Positions 33,388 through 43,392 of a stretch of DNA of 64,000 nt are shown one piece after another (positions within the stretch are counted from its first letter, which is position 1; every line of letters begins with the position of its first letter). The position numbers and the translations under genes are program-made. Below the pieces are notes generated by a model. It worked only from the letters and a program-made list of their open reading frames with translations, was not told where the DNA came from and did no database searches. Source of the DNA: Yamagishiella unicocca (lineage: Eukaryota; Chlorophyta; Chlorophyceae; Chlamydomonadales; Volvocaceae); the NCBI GenBank assembly GCA_003116995.1, contig BDSL01000004.1:496001-560000 (forward strand), read 5' to 3'.

Positions 33388-35615
33388 ATGTCTTCGACCG
33401 TGCTGTGTGGGCTGCTGGTTCTCTCCAGCCTGGCCACAATGGCAGCCGCGACTGGCAAAGTGGTGGAGCTTACCGATGAAAACTTTGACACGGAAACCTC
33501 CAAAGGAATATGGATGATTAAGGTGTGTTTGCGCTCATGCTCTGGCTTCTCGTCGCGTGTCGTTGCCCGAGGGCCTCCGACCCCCCTCGACGGGCCTAGG
33601 GTGCGGCACCACGTCCCTGCTCTTGTAACATGACCTCCGTGCAAGGCTTCCTCAAGCCCATCCATCACATGCGTGACGATATCAAAGTACTGCATCACCC
33701 GTTTCCACCCTGAACCTCATCGACCCCTCAAGAGTCGCCCAGCCACGCCACTCCCACACACCGACGCACTTGGTCCACTCTTCCCATACGCTGCCTGCGG
33801 GCTGCCCAATTTCACACCCCTGGTCGCATGCAGGTGTATGCCCCCTGGTGAGCCGCTGGCAACGGCCAAGGCTGATGCCAAACCGCGCACGTGGCTCCAT
33901 GTGGTCACTTGCACTTGGGGACTAGTCTGGTTGCGGTAGACAGCACATCAGGCTTGTAGCCCGGATGTGTTATGGATTGGGATCATAGGACGAACTGCAT
34001 TACGCGGCGGTGACGGGAAACTTTGTGGGGACGCATACACCGCCGTGCTGCTCTGAGGCGGGCGGGTGTTGGCGTGGTCGTCAGCTGCAAGTCCCGCTCC
34101 CCCAGTGGCCTTCAAGATGGTCCCCATACCACGGTGCGACGCACCTCATCACCTCCACCGCTCCACGGTCTGGTACCTGCCGTACCTTGCGTGCAGGTGC
34201 TCGCACTGCAAGCAGCTGGAGCCGCTGTGGCAGGCCTTCGCGGAGGAGGGGGCGCGGGAGGGGATACTGGTGGGCAAGGTGCGAGGGGGCGGGGGAGGGG
34301 CCACTGGCGGGCAGGCGGGCTTGCCATGGAGGATGGGGTGGGAACCGCAAAGCGGCGGGAGGCCCGAGAGGGTGGAAGCAAGCGTGAGGGCAGAGGACAG
34401 TGGCGCAGCAGGAGCTACCGAGTCGGCTGCCGCTCAGGATAGACGGGCCGCGAGCGACCCCGCCGCTTGTCCGGGGGCCGTCCTCACAGACGCCACTTCT
34501 GCAACCTGCCGATGGACGCACGTGGGGGCGCAGTACCACGGCAGGGTGTGGGAAACCGTCGGCGGTACGGCAGTACGGCAGGATCCGATCCGACTTGGCT
34601 GAAACCCGCGCACCGCCCGCCAGATCAACGGCGTCAACGAGCGAGCCATGATGGCGCGGCTGCGGGTGACGGCCTTCCCCAGCATCTACCTGCTGCGGGG
34701 GGGCAAGACGTACGAGTACCAGGGGGAGAGAAGCGTCGCTGCGGTGGGTGAGGGGTGCAGGGCTGGGAGGGGGAGGCGGGGGCCGCGAGTAAACCGGTGC
34801 ACACGACCCCTCCCCCCTCAGACGGTGGGGCTGGTGAAGGGGGGCCCTTCCTGCGGGGAGTCACTCCGTAGCGACACGGCCTCTGGGGTTCAAGGCGGCG
34901 TGGGGCCTCCCTTAGTGGGTCCTCGGGCCTGAGATTCGGGAGCGGGGGGCGAGAGCACTGTCGTCGCCACTTTTGCTGTGCGTGCAACAGCGGCAGCAGC
35001 ACGCTTGGGCCCACCCGCTGTGGCGTGACTCGTTGTGTTACCCTTCCCTGCGTCCCCGCCAACACCATTGCCACCCGCCTCCCATCACCACCCGCATTAC
35101 CGCTGCGTGACGCTCGCCCTCGCGCTGGCCGCCCGCGTGTGTCGCCGTACAGTTCCGAAACTTCGCGCTGTCGCCGGACAGGGCTGCGAAGGCGCTGCCC
35201 TTCCACCGCGCGCCCAACAGCGTAGTGGGCCGCGTGATCGGCCGGCTGTACAGGTGGGTCCCTCAGCCAACTTCCACACGCTCCAGGGAGGACTGCTGTG
35301 GCCGTAGTCCAGGAACGCCTGAGGTCAAAGCTGACTAAACCATTGGAAGCCCCGTTGCTCGGCCACAACGGCACACTGCCCCCCTACTTCCAGCCACCTC
35401 CCTGCCCCCCGCCGCGCCCCTGCAGCCTGCCGCGCCTGGGCGTGCGCGTGTACCGGCTGCTGCACGACGACCACGGTCTGTCTGACACCGCCATCGTGCT
35501 GGGCTTCCTGGCCATCCCTGTAGCGGTGGGCGGTGTGCTCATCTGCGCGCTGGACGCCATGTACGTGCGGAGGGCCAAGGACGAGTTCGCGCAGGAGCAC
35601 GAGCACCAGGAGTAG
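33388..35615 (+). CDS. ER thioredoxin-domain membrane protein (PDI/TMX-like)
   Basis: Six exons (33388-33522, 33834-33847, 34197-34278, 34624-34743, 35153-35253, 35426-35615) join in phase to 213 residues. It has a signal peptide (VLCGLLVLSSLATMAAA), then one thioredoxin fold: VVELTDENFD, the active site VYAPWCSHCKQLEPLW with Cys51 and Cys54, and VTAFPSIYLLRGGK with the cis-Pro. A transmembrane helix follows (IVLGFLAIPVAVGGVLICAL), then a short charged tail ending HEHQE. The layout matches TMX-type oxidoreductases that make or break disulfides in the ER lumen. The active site is CSHC rather than the common CGHC. Exon 2 is only 14 nt, yet it is needed to give the Trp before the first Cys. It is convergent with the sulfotransferase-like gene. 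Confidence 0.88.
33834..33847 (+). other. 14-nt microexon of the TMX-like gene
   Basis: CAG at 33831-33833 and GT at 33848-33849 bound a 14-nt exon encoding VYAP plus two bases of the Trp codon. Dropping it shifts the frame and removes YAPW upstream of CSHC. Confidence 0.82.
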
Positions 35616-35884
35616 TCGGGAGCAGCGGGGGGGAGGAGCAGCGGGGGGCGAGGAGGAGGAGGGGAGAGGGGAGGGAGGAGGGAGAGGCGAACCCACAGGG
35701 CGGCGCAACGATATTGCTGCATGAAGCAGCGACAGCAGCAGCGGAGCAGCAGTAATGCGTGGAGATGTGGTGGGGGCTAAGAGGCGGACGGGGGCAGGCG
35801 GATGCAATGTGGCTGGCGGGGACGACTTGTCGTATGATGGGCCGACGGGAGGGCAAGCGGCGCGGCGGGTGGGTGGCCGAGGGA

Positions 35885-35932
35885 GTTGCAAGGAAAACCC
35901 GTGTACGAAAGAAAATCCGTTTAGGACAGACG
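35885..35932 (+). repeat. interspersed repeat, family A copy
   Basis: GTTGCAAGGAAAACCCG then TGTACGAAAGAAAATCCGTTTAG. Close match to 11930-11976 in the ankyrin-gene intron. Confidence 0.7.
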
Positions 35933-36266
35933 TGGCCGAGGGGCTGGGGAGTTGCTGGGGGAGGGGAGGACCGCTCGAGGACACGGCAGGTGCCGGGGCG
36001 GCAGGATCCACCATCACCGTATTACCTGCGAGCACATTGTATGGGGTGCGTGGGGTGGCTCCGAGACCAGGAGCGGGCCTGTGGGGGGGACGCCTTTTGA
36101 GGTGAGCGCCTTCGTGACTGACTGGCTGACTGACTGACTGACGGGGCAAGACATTCGGGTGGTGCGCTGCCAAGGTTGCGGTCGGGGCAGCGGCCGCTGT
36201 GGCTGTGTGCGCAACGGCTGCAGCGAACCTGACGCTCGAGGATGTGGTTCGAACCGGACGGGCTGT

Positions 36267-36271
36267 TGTAA
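36267..36271 (+). terminator. TGTAA polyadenylation signal of the TMX-like gene
   Basis: TGTAA 650 bases after the TAG at 35613-35615, a usual chlorophyte 3' UTR length. Confidence 0.55.
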
Positions 36272-36986
36272 ATGCGGTGAGAGGCGGCCGTTGGGCGCTG
36301 AGGGCGGTTTTGCGGTGGCGAGCTGCCAGTGACACGCAGGTGGATGAGCTGCGCCGGCAACGTTGCGGCGGTGGCGTGGGAGCACCTGTCTCCGCGTCCT
36401 GCTGACGGTGCATAGGACGCTTATCGGTATACAGTGTACGGAACACGGTGTCTGGCCCCGGTCTGGCCTTTGCTGCATGGCATCTCGTGTCGCATGCACA
36501 CCGCCCAGTAGTCCAGCCGCAGGTCACATGCAGCCGAGCTTGGCTGGCGGCAGCAGCCATCCCACTCCGAAGCAGCAGCACCCACATGAGCTGCATCGGT
36601 GCTACGCCTAAACAGCACCCCAGACTGCCAGGTCGGCAAGGCAGCATTCCATCCAAAAGGCGAGGCCCAAAAGACATTAGTCGATAACACATGTCAGGCC
36701 TGGCTTCATCTACAATAGAAGGCTAGGGTGCGCACGTGTCTCTATGCGAGTGCCGTACATCGTATGTCATCCTAGCCTAATGGCGGCAACCTAGGTGTGC
36801 CATCCATCAAGGGGCAGGTGGGTCGCCATCGAGCGGTCCGCGCGGGACCGGTCATCAGAGGCCTCACGAAGGAGGGGCCTGCTAGGTAAACAAAAAGAAT
36901 GTGAGCTGTCAGGCCCCAAAATGGCCGCTGGCTGGCCTCCTGACGATTAATGTGGCTCGCGCTTGATCCTTGTGATCACTGTAACT

Positions 36987-39900
36987 CTAATCACCTAGAA
37001 CTTCCTCGTGCTCCACCTCCCAGCCGCCCGCTACACCACTAACCATGCTGTGCTTGGCCTCCCGGCCCTGTGACCGCACCGCAGCATATCAGCTCCGTAC
37101 GCAGGTCCCTAACCCTCCTGCACGCCTCACCACCCCTCCCGCAGATCCGTACCCCTTCCAGCCGTTCTAGAACCCTCCGGCGTCTTCCTCTCGACGCCCT
37201 GGAAACAGCTTCCACACCTCCGGCAGCAGCCCCTCCCCTCCCCGGGTCCCCGGGTCTTCCTCGAAACTCCCCTCCCCGCATACACACCTGTACCCCTACC
37301 GCCGCGTCCTCCCCCCGCGCTGCCCCCGGATCCGCATCCCAGCCATCGCCCGCAGCACCCCCCCGCGCCCCTCCTCGCACCCCTCCTCCAGCCCCGCCCC
37401 CGCCCCCTCGCACTCCTCCCCCCGCAGCCGCCGGCCCTGACCCTGCCCCCCCGCCCCAGCCACCTCCTGCATATTGGCCACCCGGACAGCCTTGGCCTTC
37501 GCCGCGCGCAGCGCCGCCTTTGCGGCTGCGGCCTGTCGCGCCGCGAGCATCTCCGCCGTGACTCGGCTGAAGAACTCGTTGGCCATCCAGCGCTCGTCGG
37601 TGCTGTTGACGAGGCGGGGCCCGCGCCGGAACAGGCCGCAGTGGATGGCCCGTGGGTTGCCGTGCATCTGGCGCAGGTCCATGGCCGCAAGCGGCCGCGC
37701 CCCCAGCGCCTGAGCCACCGTGAAGAGCAGCAAATCCAGCCGGACCATCACCCGACCGAAGCTGTACGGCAGCATGAGCGGGTTGGGGTTGGAGGGGATG
37801 GTAGGACGGGCAGGGAGGCGGGCAGGAGGATCCGGCTGGAGGTCGGGGCCCCCGACCAATCCCTCCCTCACCACATGTAGAATGTTCCCGCTGCCCCCCC
37901 CACCTGTAGAACTCCATGTCCGGCGCCTGCCTGTCGTACAGGTAGTCCAGGTCCCGGGGCATGTAGTCGTCGTACGTCAGGTTGAGCCGCTGGGCGGCTT
38001 TCACCGAGTCCTTGTCGTGAATCTGAAAGGATGGGTCGGAGGGGGGGGTTGCGGGGCAACTGGGTTGGTGGGGTAGCGGAGTTTACCGGGCAGCGAAGGA
38101 AGCACAGGCACCTAGACTGGCACAGAGGGCAGAGGAGGCGGCGACCGTCCTCCGCCTGTCCCCCGTCCCCGTCCCGCACCCTTCAGGGCCGTATGAAAGG
38201 TTCCTGCTCCTCTTCAACTCCTCCCTGCACACCTCTCCCTCTCCAAGACAGACCTCTCCACACCGCGGGTGAAGGTCTCTCAACCCCCATTCCCTGCAAC
38301 CCCACACCGCGCTGTTTTCCGTCGTCTGTTGCGACTCGCAACCCAGTGATCAGCCAGTCGGTCATCGCTGATCGTCAGCCGCACCCACCTCCCTCAGCGT
38401 GTGCGGCCAGCCCGCCCCCAGCTCCATGACGCTATCCACAGCGTCGTGCCCCTCCTCCAGGTCCAAAATCATGTCGTACTGGCGTGTACGGCGTACGGCA
38501 AATGGCAGAGGGGCCAACCGGGGGAAGGGCCAAGGGCGCGGGGCGTCAGGGCGGGGGAAGGGGTGTTTGCGTGGAGGCCCGGGCTGCCGTGTATCGGGGG
38601 CGGCCCTTGGGGCTGCCGGTTCGGACATCACGTCGCACGGGGGGGCACGCAGCCCGCATCTGCTCCACAGTCCCTCCCGGTCCCTGCTAGTAGCTTCCTT
38701 TCCTTCTCCTACATCTTGTCCACGAGTTCCTGCTAGTAGCTTCCTTTCCTTCTCCTACATCTTGTCCACGAGTTCCTGCTAGTAGCTTCCTTTCCTTCTC
38801 CTACATCTTGTCCACGGGTTTCCTCCCACCTCGCCCCTAAACGGGTTTCCTCCCGTCGAGTAAAGCGGTTTTTACACCCCCCCCCCACCTTTTGAGTGCT
38901 GACCCCCGGGCTTCCTCTCCTCCCCCCTCCTCCCCCCCTACCTGCTGCAGGATGGCCCGGGCGCGAGCCACCTCCTCCGCACCCAGGGAACCGATGGGGG
39001 CGTGGTAGACCTTCTCGCCCAGCATGCCGCTGCGGGGCCGAGCAGGGCAGCGGGTTGGGTTGGGTTGGGGTGTCTGAAGGGAAACCAGTCCATCACCACC
39101 ACCAGTCCACCACCACCACCAGTCAGCCATCATCACCCTCCTCACCGCAGCATGTAGTTGTCCACCAGCACCGGCCCAAACTCGTCCCAGAAGTGCGAGT
39201 CGGTTGCCCAGTAGGTTCGGTTGAAGAGGTCGTTGTTCCGGTAGTCCCACTTCATCTGCATCACAACGAACTTGAGGTGCGACAGCATCCGCTTGTGCGG
39301 ATTCCTGGTCCCGGAGCGGTGCGCAGCGGCGGCGGCGGTTGGGGAAGTGGCGGCCGCAGCTCCAGCGCCTTTTCTTACTCTACCCTACTACTACTACTAT
39401 TACCACCGCTGCCATCAAATTCGCCCCCTGCCCTGGCTTGCACCCAGACCCCGCCAGTCCCCTTACAGCCTTGCTTCAGCCTTGCTGCCCAGCCCCACCC
39501 CGCCGTTACTTCTATCCTTCCGCCCCACTCCACACCCACTGCCCCGCCCCACCCACGGGCTTTCCTCACACCCCCCGCCCGGCCCTGCCTTAGGATGATG
39601 ACGTTAAGGAACTGGTGGCATATGCCCACATTGGTCGGGTCGTCGAAGCCCTCATGCAGCGTGTACTCGTTGGAGAAGTACTGGTAGCCCATGAGGGCGG
39701 CGAACTCGTGGCGCTGGGCGCAGGTATCCATGTTGGTGTGGCGCTGGGGCCGGCCCCAGGTGCCCCACCTGGCGGCACCAGAGGGGAGGAGGCGGCAGAG
39801 GCGGAGGCGGAGGAGGCCGTATCGTGTGAGGCTCGAGCCGAATGCGGTGCGTTTGGGGGTCGACCGGACCCCTCCCACAAAATCGGTATCCGACGACCCT

Positions 39901-41693
39901 GCGCCAACTACCCTTTCCCGTCGCGTAAACGGTTTTTATGCCACCCCACGCGGGGTCTCCTCGCTGACCCCCGGGTTTCCTTTCTAGCCCCCAGCCTCGC
40001 CACGACACGGCGGGGCCGCCTCGCCTACTGCCCGTGCTACGGCACCGCTCCTCCGCTCCAGGTAGCGCACATTCAGATCTGTTCGGATCCGGTTCCGGAC
40101 GCGCCGCCCGACCCACCTGACCCCCCGGCCCGTGCGCTTGGCGTGGAAGCTGGCGTTGAGCCACCGCACCCTATCGTCGAACTGCCCGATCTGACACACG
40201 TACGCCGAGTCGTACATCTGAGCACGGCAGCCGTTGTTCTCTGCGCGCAGCAGGAAGGGAGGGAAGTGGGGCGGGTAGCCGGTGGGCCGGATTAAGCTAC
40301 CCTGCGGGGGGGAGGGGCCCTACCCCCGTGCCCCGTCCCATACCCCTTTCCTGCCCTTCCTCCGCACAGCCCGTTCCCTCCCCCCGCCGCTCACTGGCTG
40401 CGTGGCACCAGCTGGTCCCTCCCGCCTTGGAGATGTGGAAGTACTCCATGATGCCTTTCCGCAGAGCCACCACCCGGTGCGCCTCGTAGAACTGGCGCGG
40501 GGGGAGGGGTCGAAGAAACGTGCGCAGCACGAGAGGGGGCCGGTGAGGGGCGAGGCGGAGCGGCGGAGGTCAGAGCGTCCCCCACCCTCCCACTCAGGGG
40601 CACGGGTTTGACCGGAAGATCGGTAACTGTGCTTGGCGGGCCGAGGGGCGGGGCCCGGGGCCCGAGGGGCGGGGGACGGGAGGCGGCGCCTTGGGGTGCG
40701 GCGTGCACCCGGCCCTGAGCCCCTCCCCTTGCTGCCAGTGCAGTGCTCAACCCTGAGGACCTCCGCTTGGACAGCAGCATTCGGTGCCGTGCCAAATAGC
40801 TGCTGCAACGCTGATGAACGCCTGGGGGCTGACCAGCACAGCAGCGGTGCCGCCTGGGAGCTGACGGGCTGCAGAGCACCAGACGGCACAGGAAGCTGTC
40901 GCCGCGTGTCGCAGGCACCCCTCCCCTCTACAACGGGTTTCCTCGCTACCCCTCCCTGGGGGCTGCACCGCCATCCACCAGCCAGTTCACCAGCTGGCCG
41001 GCAGGGGACCTAGCTGGCCTTCTGCCCCGATTTCGTCAGGTCGATGCATTCTGCATATGTGCCGGCATCGCCATGGATGGAGTGTTGAGCGTATAAAAGC
41101 GGGCCCTTCCGGAGGGGAGGGGTTCATCGACCCGCAGACCACCCGATGCCCCGCGTGCCCTGGCCTCTACCCAAGGCGTGGTTGCCTACCTCCAGGAGCA
41201 GCCGCTGCACCAAATCCTCCAATCGCGGTGGCAGCCGGCGATCCATGCGTATTATCCAAGCCTTGACCAGCTGGGCCAGGGCCATACGGCGGATAGCAGG
41301 GAAAGCCTGGCGCTTGCCAAACATATCTGGCATTTTGGTAGTTATATTGGCGACGTTGGAGGTATAGAAGTTGCTGAGGGCGTCTATCCACTCTGGCGAA
41401 CAGTCGTTCCCCGCAGCCCCCATCGCTAGCAACTGTTTCACCAATTCCGCAGCACCTGGCTCGTCCAATTCCGGCACCTTCTTTAGTTTGCCTTCAAGTT
41501 TGAGTTTAGGCATGTCTATTGCCACGTCCAGCATCGCTAGGACCTCCGCTTGGGCAACAGCATTCGGCGCCGTGCCAAATAGCTGCTGCAATGCTGATTG
41601 TACAAGTACATCGCTACATACTGCCAAATGCAGAAGCCCTGAAAAGGCAAGCAAAAGCACTGAGCACCGTGCGACAATGGTATGTTGCGCCAT
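36987..41693 (-). CDS. sulfotransferase-like protein of the secretory pathway
   Basis: Ten exons (41693-41190, 40491-40395, 40240-40117, 39768-39589, 39304-39146, 39029-38942, 38478-38389, 38022-37904, 37761-37464, 37067-36987) join in phase to 579 residues. After a signal peptide (CSVLLLAFSGLLHLAVC) comes a helical N-terminal part. Next is a P-loop-like motif EYFHISKAGGTSWC, as in the PAPS 5'-phosphosulfate loop, and then VIILRNPHKRMLSHLKF, as in the 3'-phosphate-binding strand and helix of sulfotransferases. Several N-glycosylation sites follow. Transfer of sulfate from PAPS to a cell-wall or matrix glycan is inferred from these two motifs only. The intron after 39589 is GC-AG. Intron 1 carries a copied piece of exon 1 (40756-40815). 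The last two junctions are less certain. Confidence 0.82.
38683..38822. repeat. 46-bp tandem repeat, three copies, intronic
   Basis: Three near-identical units (TTCCTGCTAGTAGCTTCC ... TTGTCCACGAG) in the sulfotransferase-like gene, between exons 6 and 7. The last unit ends ACGGG. Confidence 0.92.
39874..39948. repeat. interspersed intronic repeat, family B copy 2
   Basis: Matches 15981-16056 across about 75 bp, including CCGACGACC, TGCGCCAACTA and the GGTTTTTA end. It lies in an intron of the sulfotransferase-like gene. Confidence 0.7.
40756..40815 (-). repeat. partial duplicate of sulfotransferase exon 1 inside its own intron 1
   Basis: About 60 bp, with only a handful of substitutions against 41539-41598. 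On - it still encodes SALQQLFGTAPNA in frame with VQAEVL, as exon 1 does. Confidence 0.88.
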
Positions 41694-41898
41694 CACTGGC
41701 CTATCCTGTTTTCAGTGCTCCATCGTCATGTGCCTACGTACACAGCCTCCAGTATGACTACCGAATACACATCCTGCAGTCCAGGCAAGTCGTATGTTTG
41801 ACGGTCTACCTAACAGTAGCGTACGACTGATGTCCAGGCACCTGCCACCCAACCACGCAACCAGCACTACGTCGGTCTTCGAGACTGAGCCTGCGCTC

Positions 41899-43100
41899 TC
41901 AACTTCCCTGCGTCTGTCCTTTTTTTAGCAGCCGCAGCGACGAGTCGAACGCCAACGTGCACGCGCGCGCGTCCGACAGCTTCCGCTCCACCTCCTCCAG
42001 CTGGATGGCCAGGTGCTTGCGGCGTGGCTCCACCAGTTGCCCCACCTCCGCAAGCGGGACCTCCACGTGGAACCCAAGCCCCACTGCCACGAAGAGCCGG
42101 GCGGCGTCCGGCACTCGCGCCGCTACCGACACATCGCTCCCAATGTCCACTCGCGACTCGAAAGTAGTGGTCCCGTCCTGCGACGTGCCGTCGGCACCGG
42201 GACGTGAAACGGTCTTCAGACAGCAAGGTCGCGGCAAGAAAGGTGTGGGTGGTGAGACCCACGCATAGTGTGTCGCAGGTGGCACTGCTGATTGGGACCG
42301 TATGATGGCTGATATGCCCCGTTACGCTTGAGAGGGCTGGGGTAGGAAAAGTAAGGGCATTGGGTCAAAGGAGTGTTCCTCCTGGGCTGGTCAGAGGTTG
42401 CCAGGCGCGACCCAACACGCGCGAAATCAGGCCAGGGCAGTGGGCCCCCCGGTGCAGGGTCCAGGCGGCCACTAAATTCAGTAGCGGCAGCTCAGGAGTG
42501 ACGCCACGCATGGCACGTTGCAACGGCATCCTTCTAACAGCAATAACCACAAACGAACTTTTAAGTCGTCACTAGCGCCGAGGACGTAGGCCCGTAAAAT
42601 CCCTTGGGCCACAGGTGCCCGCCACCCAACCCCGCTTGGTTTCGAAAGACTCACTGCACGCTGCTGGGGTGGCAGAGCCTCCTTACCGCCTCCAACCCAA
42701 GTGTAGAGCATTTGAAGAGCGTTTGTAGAGCCTTTGTGGTGCCGCTCTCCAACCCAAGCCTACGGCCTACCACCTATTGCGGCCACATGTGTATGCCTGT
42801 GTTGCTGTCCCAACGAAGTACCACCCCGGCGTAACCTTCCCTGCCCACCAAGCGTCCGTTAAGACCCCAGCTGACGCGGAAAACGCGTTACTCCCTCACC
42901 GTGATAAGCTTGTCCACGTTTTCAACCAGCTGTGAGAATTCGTCCAGGTCTTCCTGCAATCGTAAGCGTCGGGTCTCTAGACTTTCAATATCTGCAGCTA
43001 TTTTTTCTCTATATATCTCGAATTCCCGTAGCCGAGAAGCTAGCTGCTCCAGGCTGAGCGGGACATCCTGCTCCTGCAGAGCTTGGGCAGAACTTCTCAT
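41899..43100 (-). CDS. UXT: UXT-type alpha prefoldin-like subunit
   Basis: Two exons (43100-42900, 42177-41899) join in phase to 159 residues, close to human UXT (157). It is a typical alpha-prefoldin: an N-terminal coiled coil (REFEIYREKIAADIESLETR), a beta-hairpin core (SRVDIGSDVSVAARVPD, LFVAVGLGFHVEVPLAE), and a C-terminal coiled coil (EEVERKLSDARACTL). UXT belongs to the prefoldin-like module of the R2TP/URI co-chaperone in eukaryotes. The exon 2 acceptor at 42178-42179 was chosen because it gives NVDKLITDGTTTFESRV, which follows plant UXT spacing. A second in-phase acceptor lies about 33 bases upstream. It is divergent from the SR gene across 292 bp. Confidence 0.9.
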
Positions 43101-43392
43101 GCTAGTAAGCCGATTAGGTGATTTATTCAACGTTTTGTGTCTTAAGGTGGTGTTAGCTCATTATCTGGGTACACGACAGTGACACAGCGGCTCCAGAACC
43201 TGTACTTTACATATTGCCAAGGTGCCAACAAGGTGCCAAAGAAGTATTCTACGATTTCTACCAGTGCAAGTAAATGATCGTATGTACTCAAACATATAAT
43301 CTCCGTAATCGTTAACCGGGCCAGGTCCAGCAGTCATACGTGCGCCTTCAACCGGCTTCTGCTCGTCGGTCACTTGCGGAGTAGGCGCCGCA
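43101..43392. promoter_or_regulatory. 292-bp bidirectional promoter spacer (UXT / SR factor)
   Basis: The two start codons face away from each other with only 292 bp between, so promoters and 5' UTRs of both genes must be packed here. I see no defined element. Confidence 0.55.

Larger units (their letters stand above)
35616..36986. other. convergent 3' UTRs and intergenic DNA
   Basis: It contains a purine-rich stretch (35630-35690), a family A interspersed repeat (35885-35932), and TGTAA on + at 36267-36271 for the TMX-like gene. The long - strand open frame here runs antisense to the last TMX exon and has no family features. Confidence 0.5.

Noticed and set aside
36247..36259. GGTTCGAACC resembling a tRNA T-arm
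   Set aside because: No acceptor, D-arm or anticodon arm could be paired around it.
35325..36692. 455-codon open frame on the - strand
   Set aside because: Antisense to the last exon and 3' region of the TMX-like gene. Composition is Ser/Pro/Arg-rich with no motif, as expected from GC-rich DNA read backwards.
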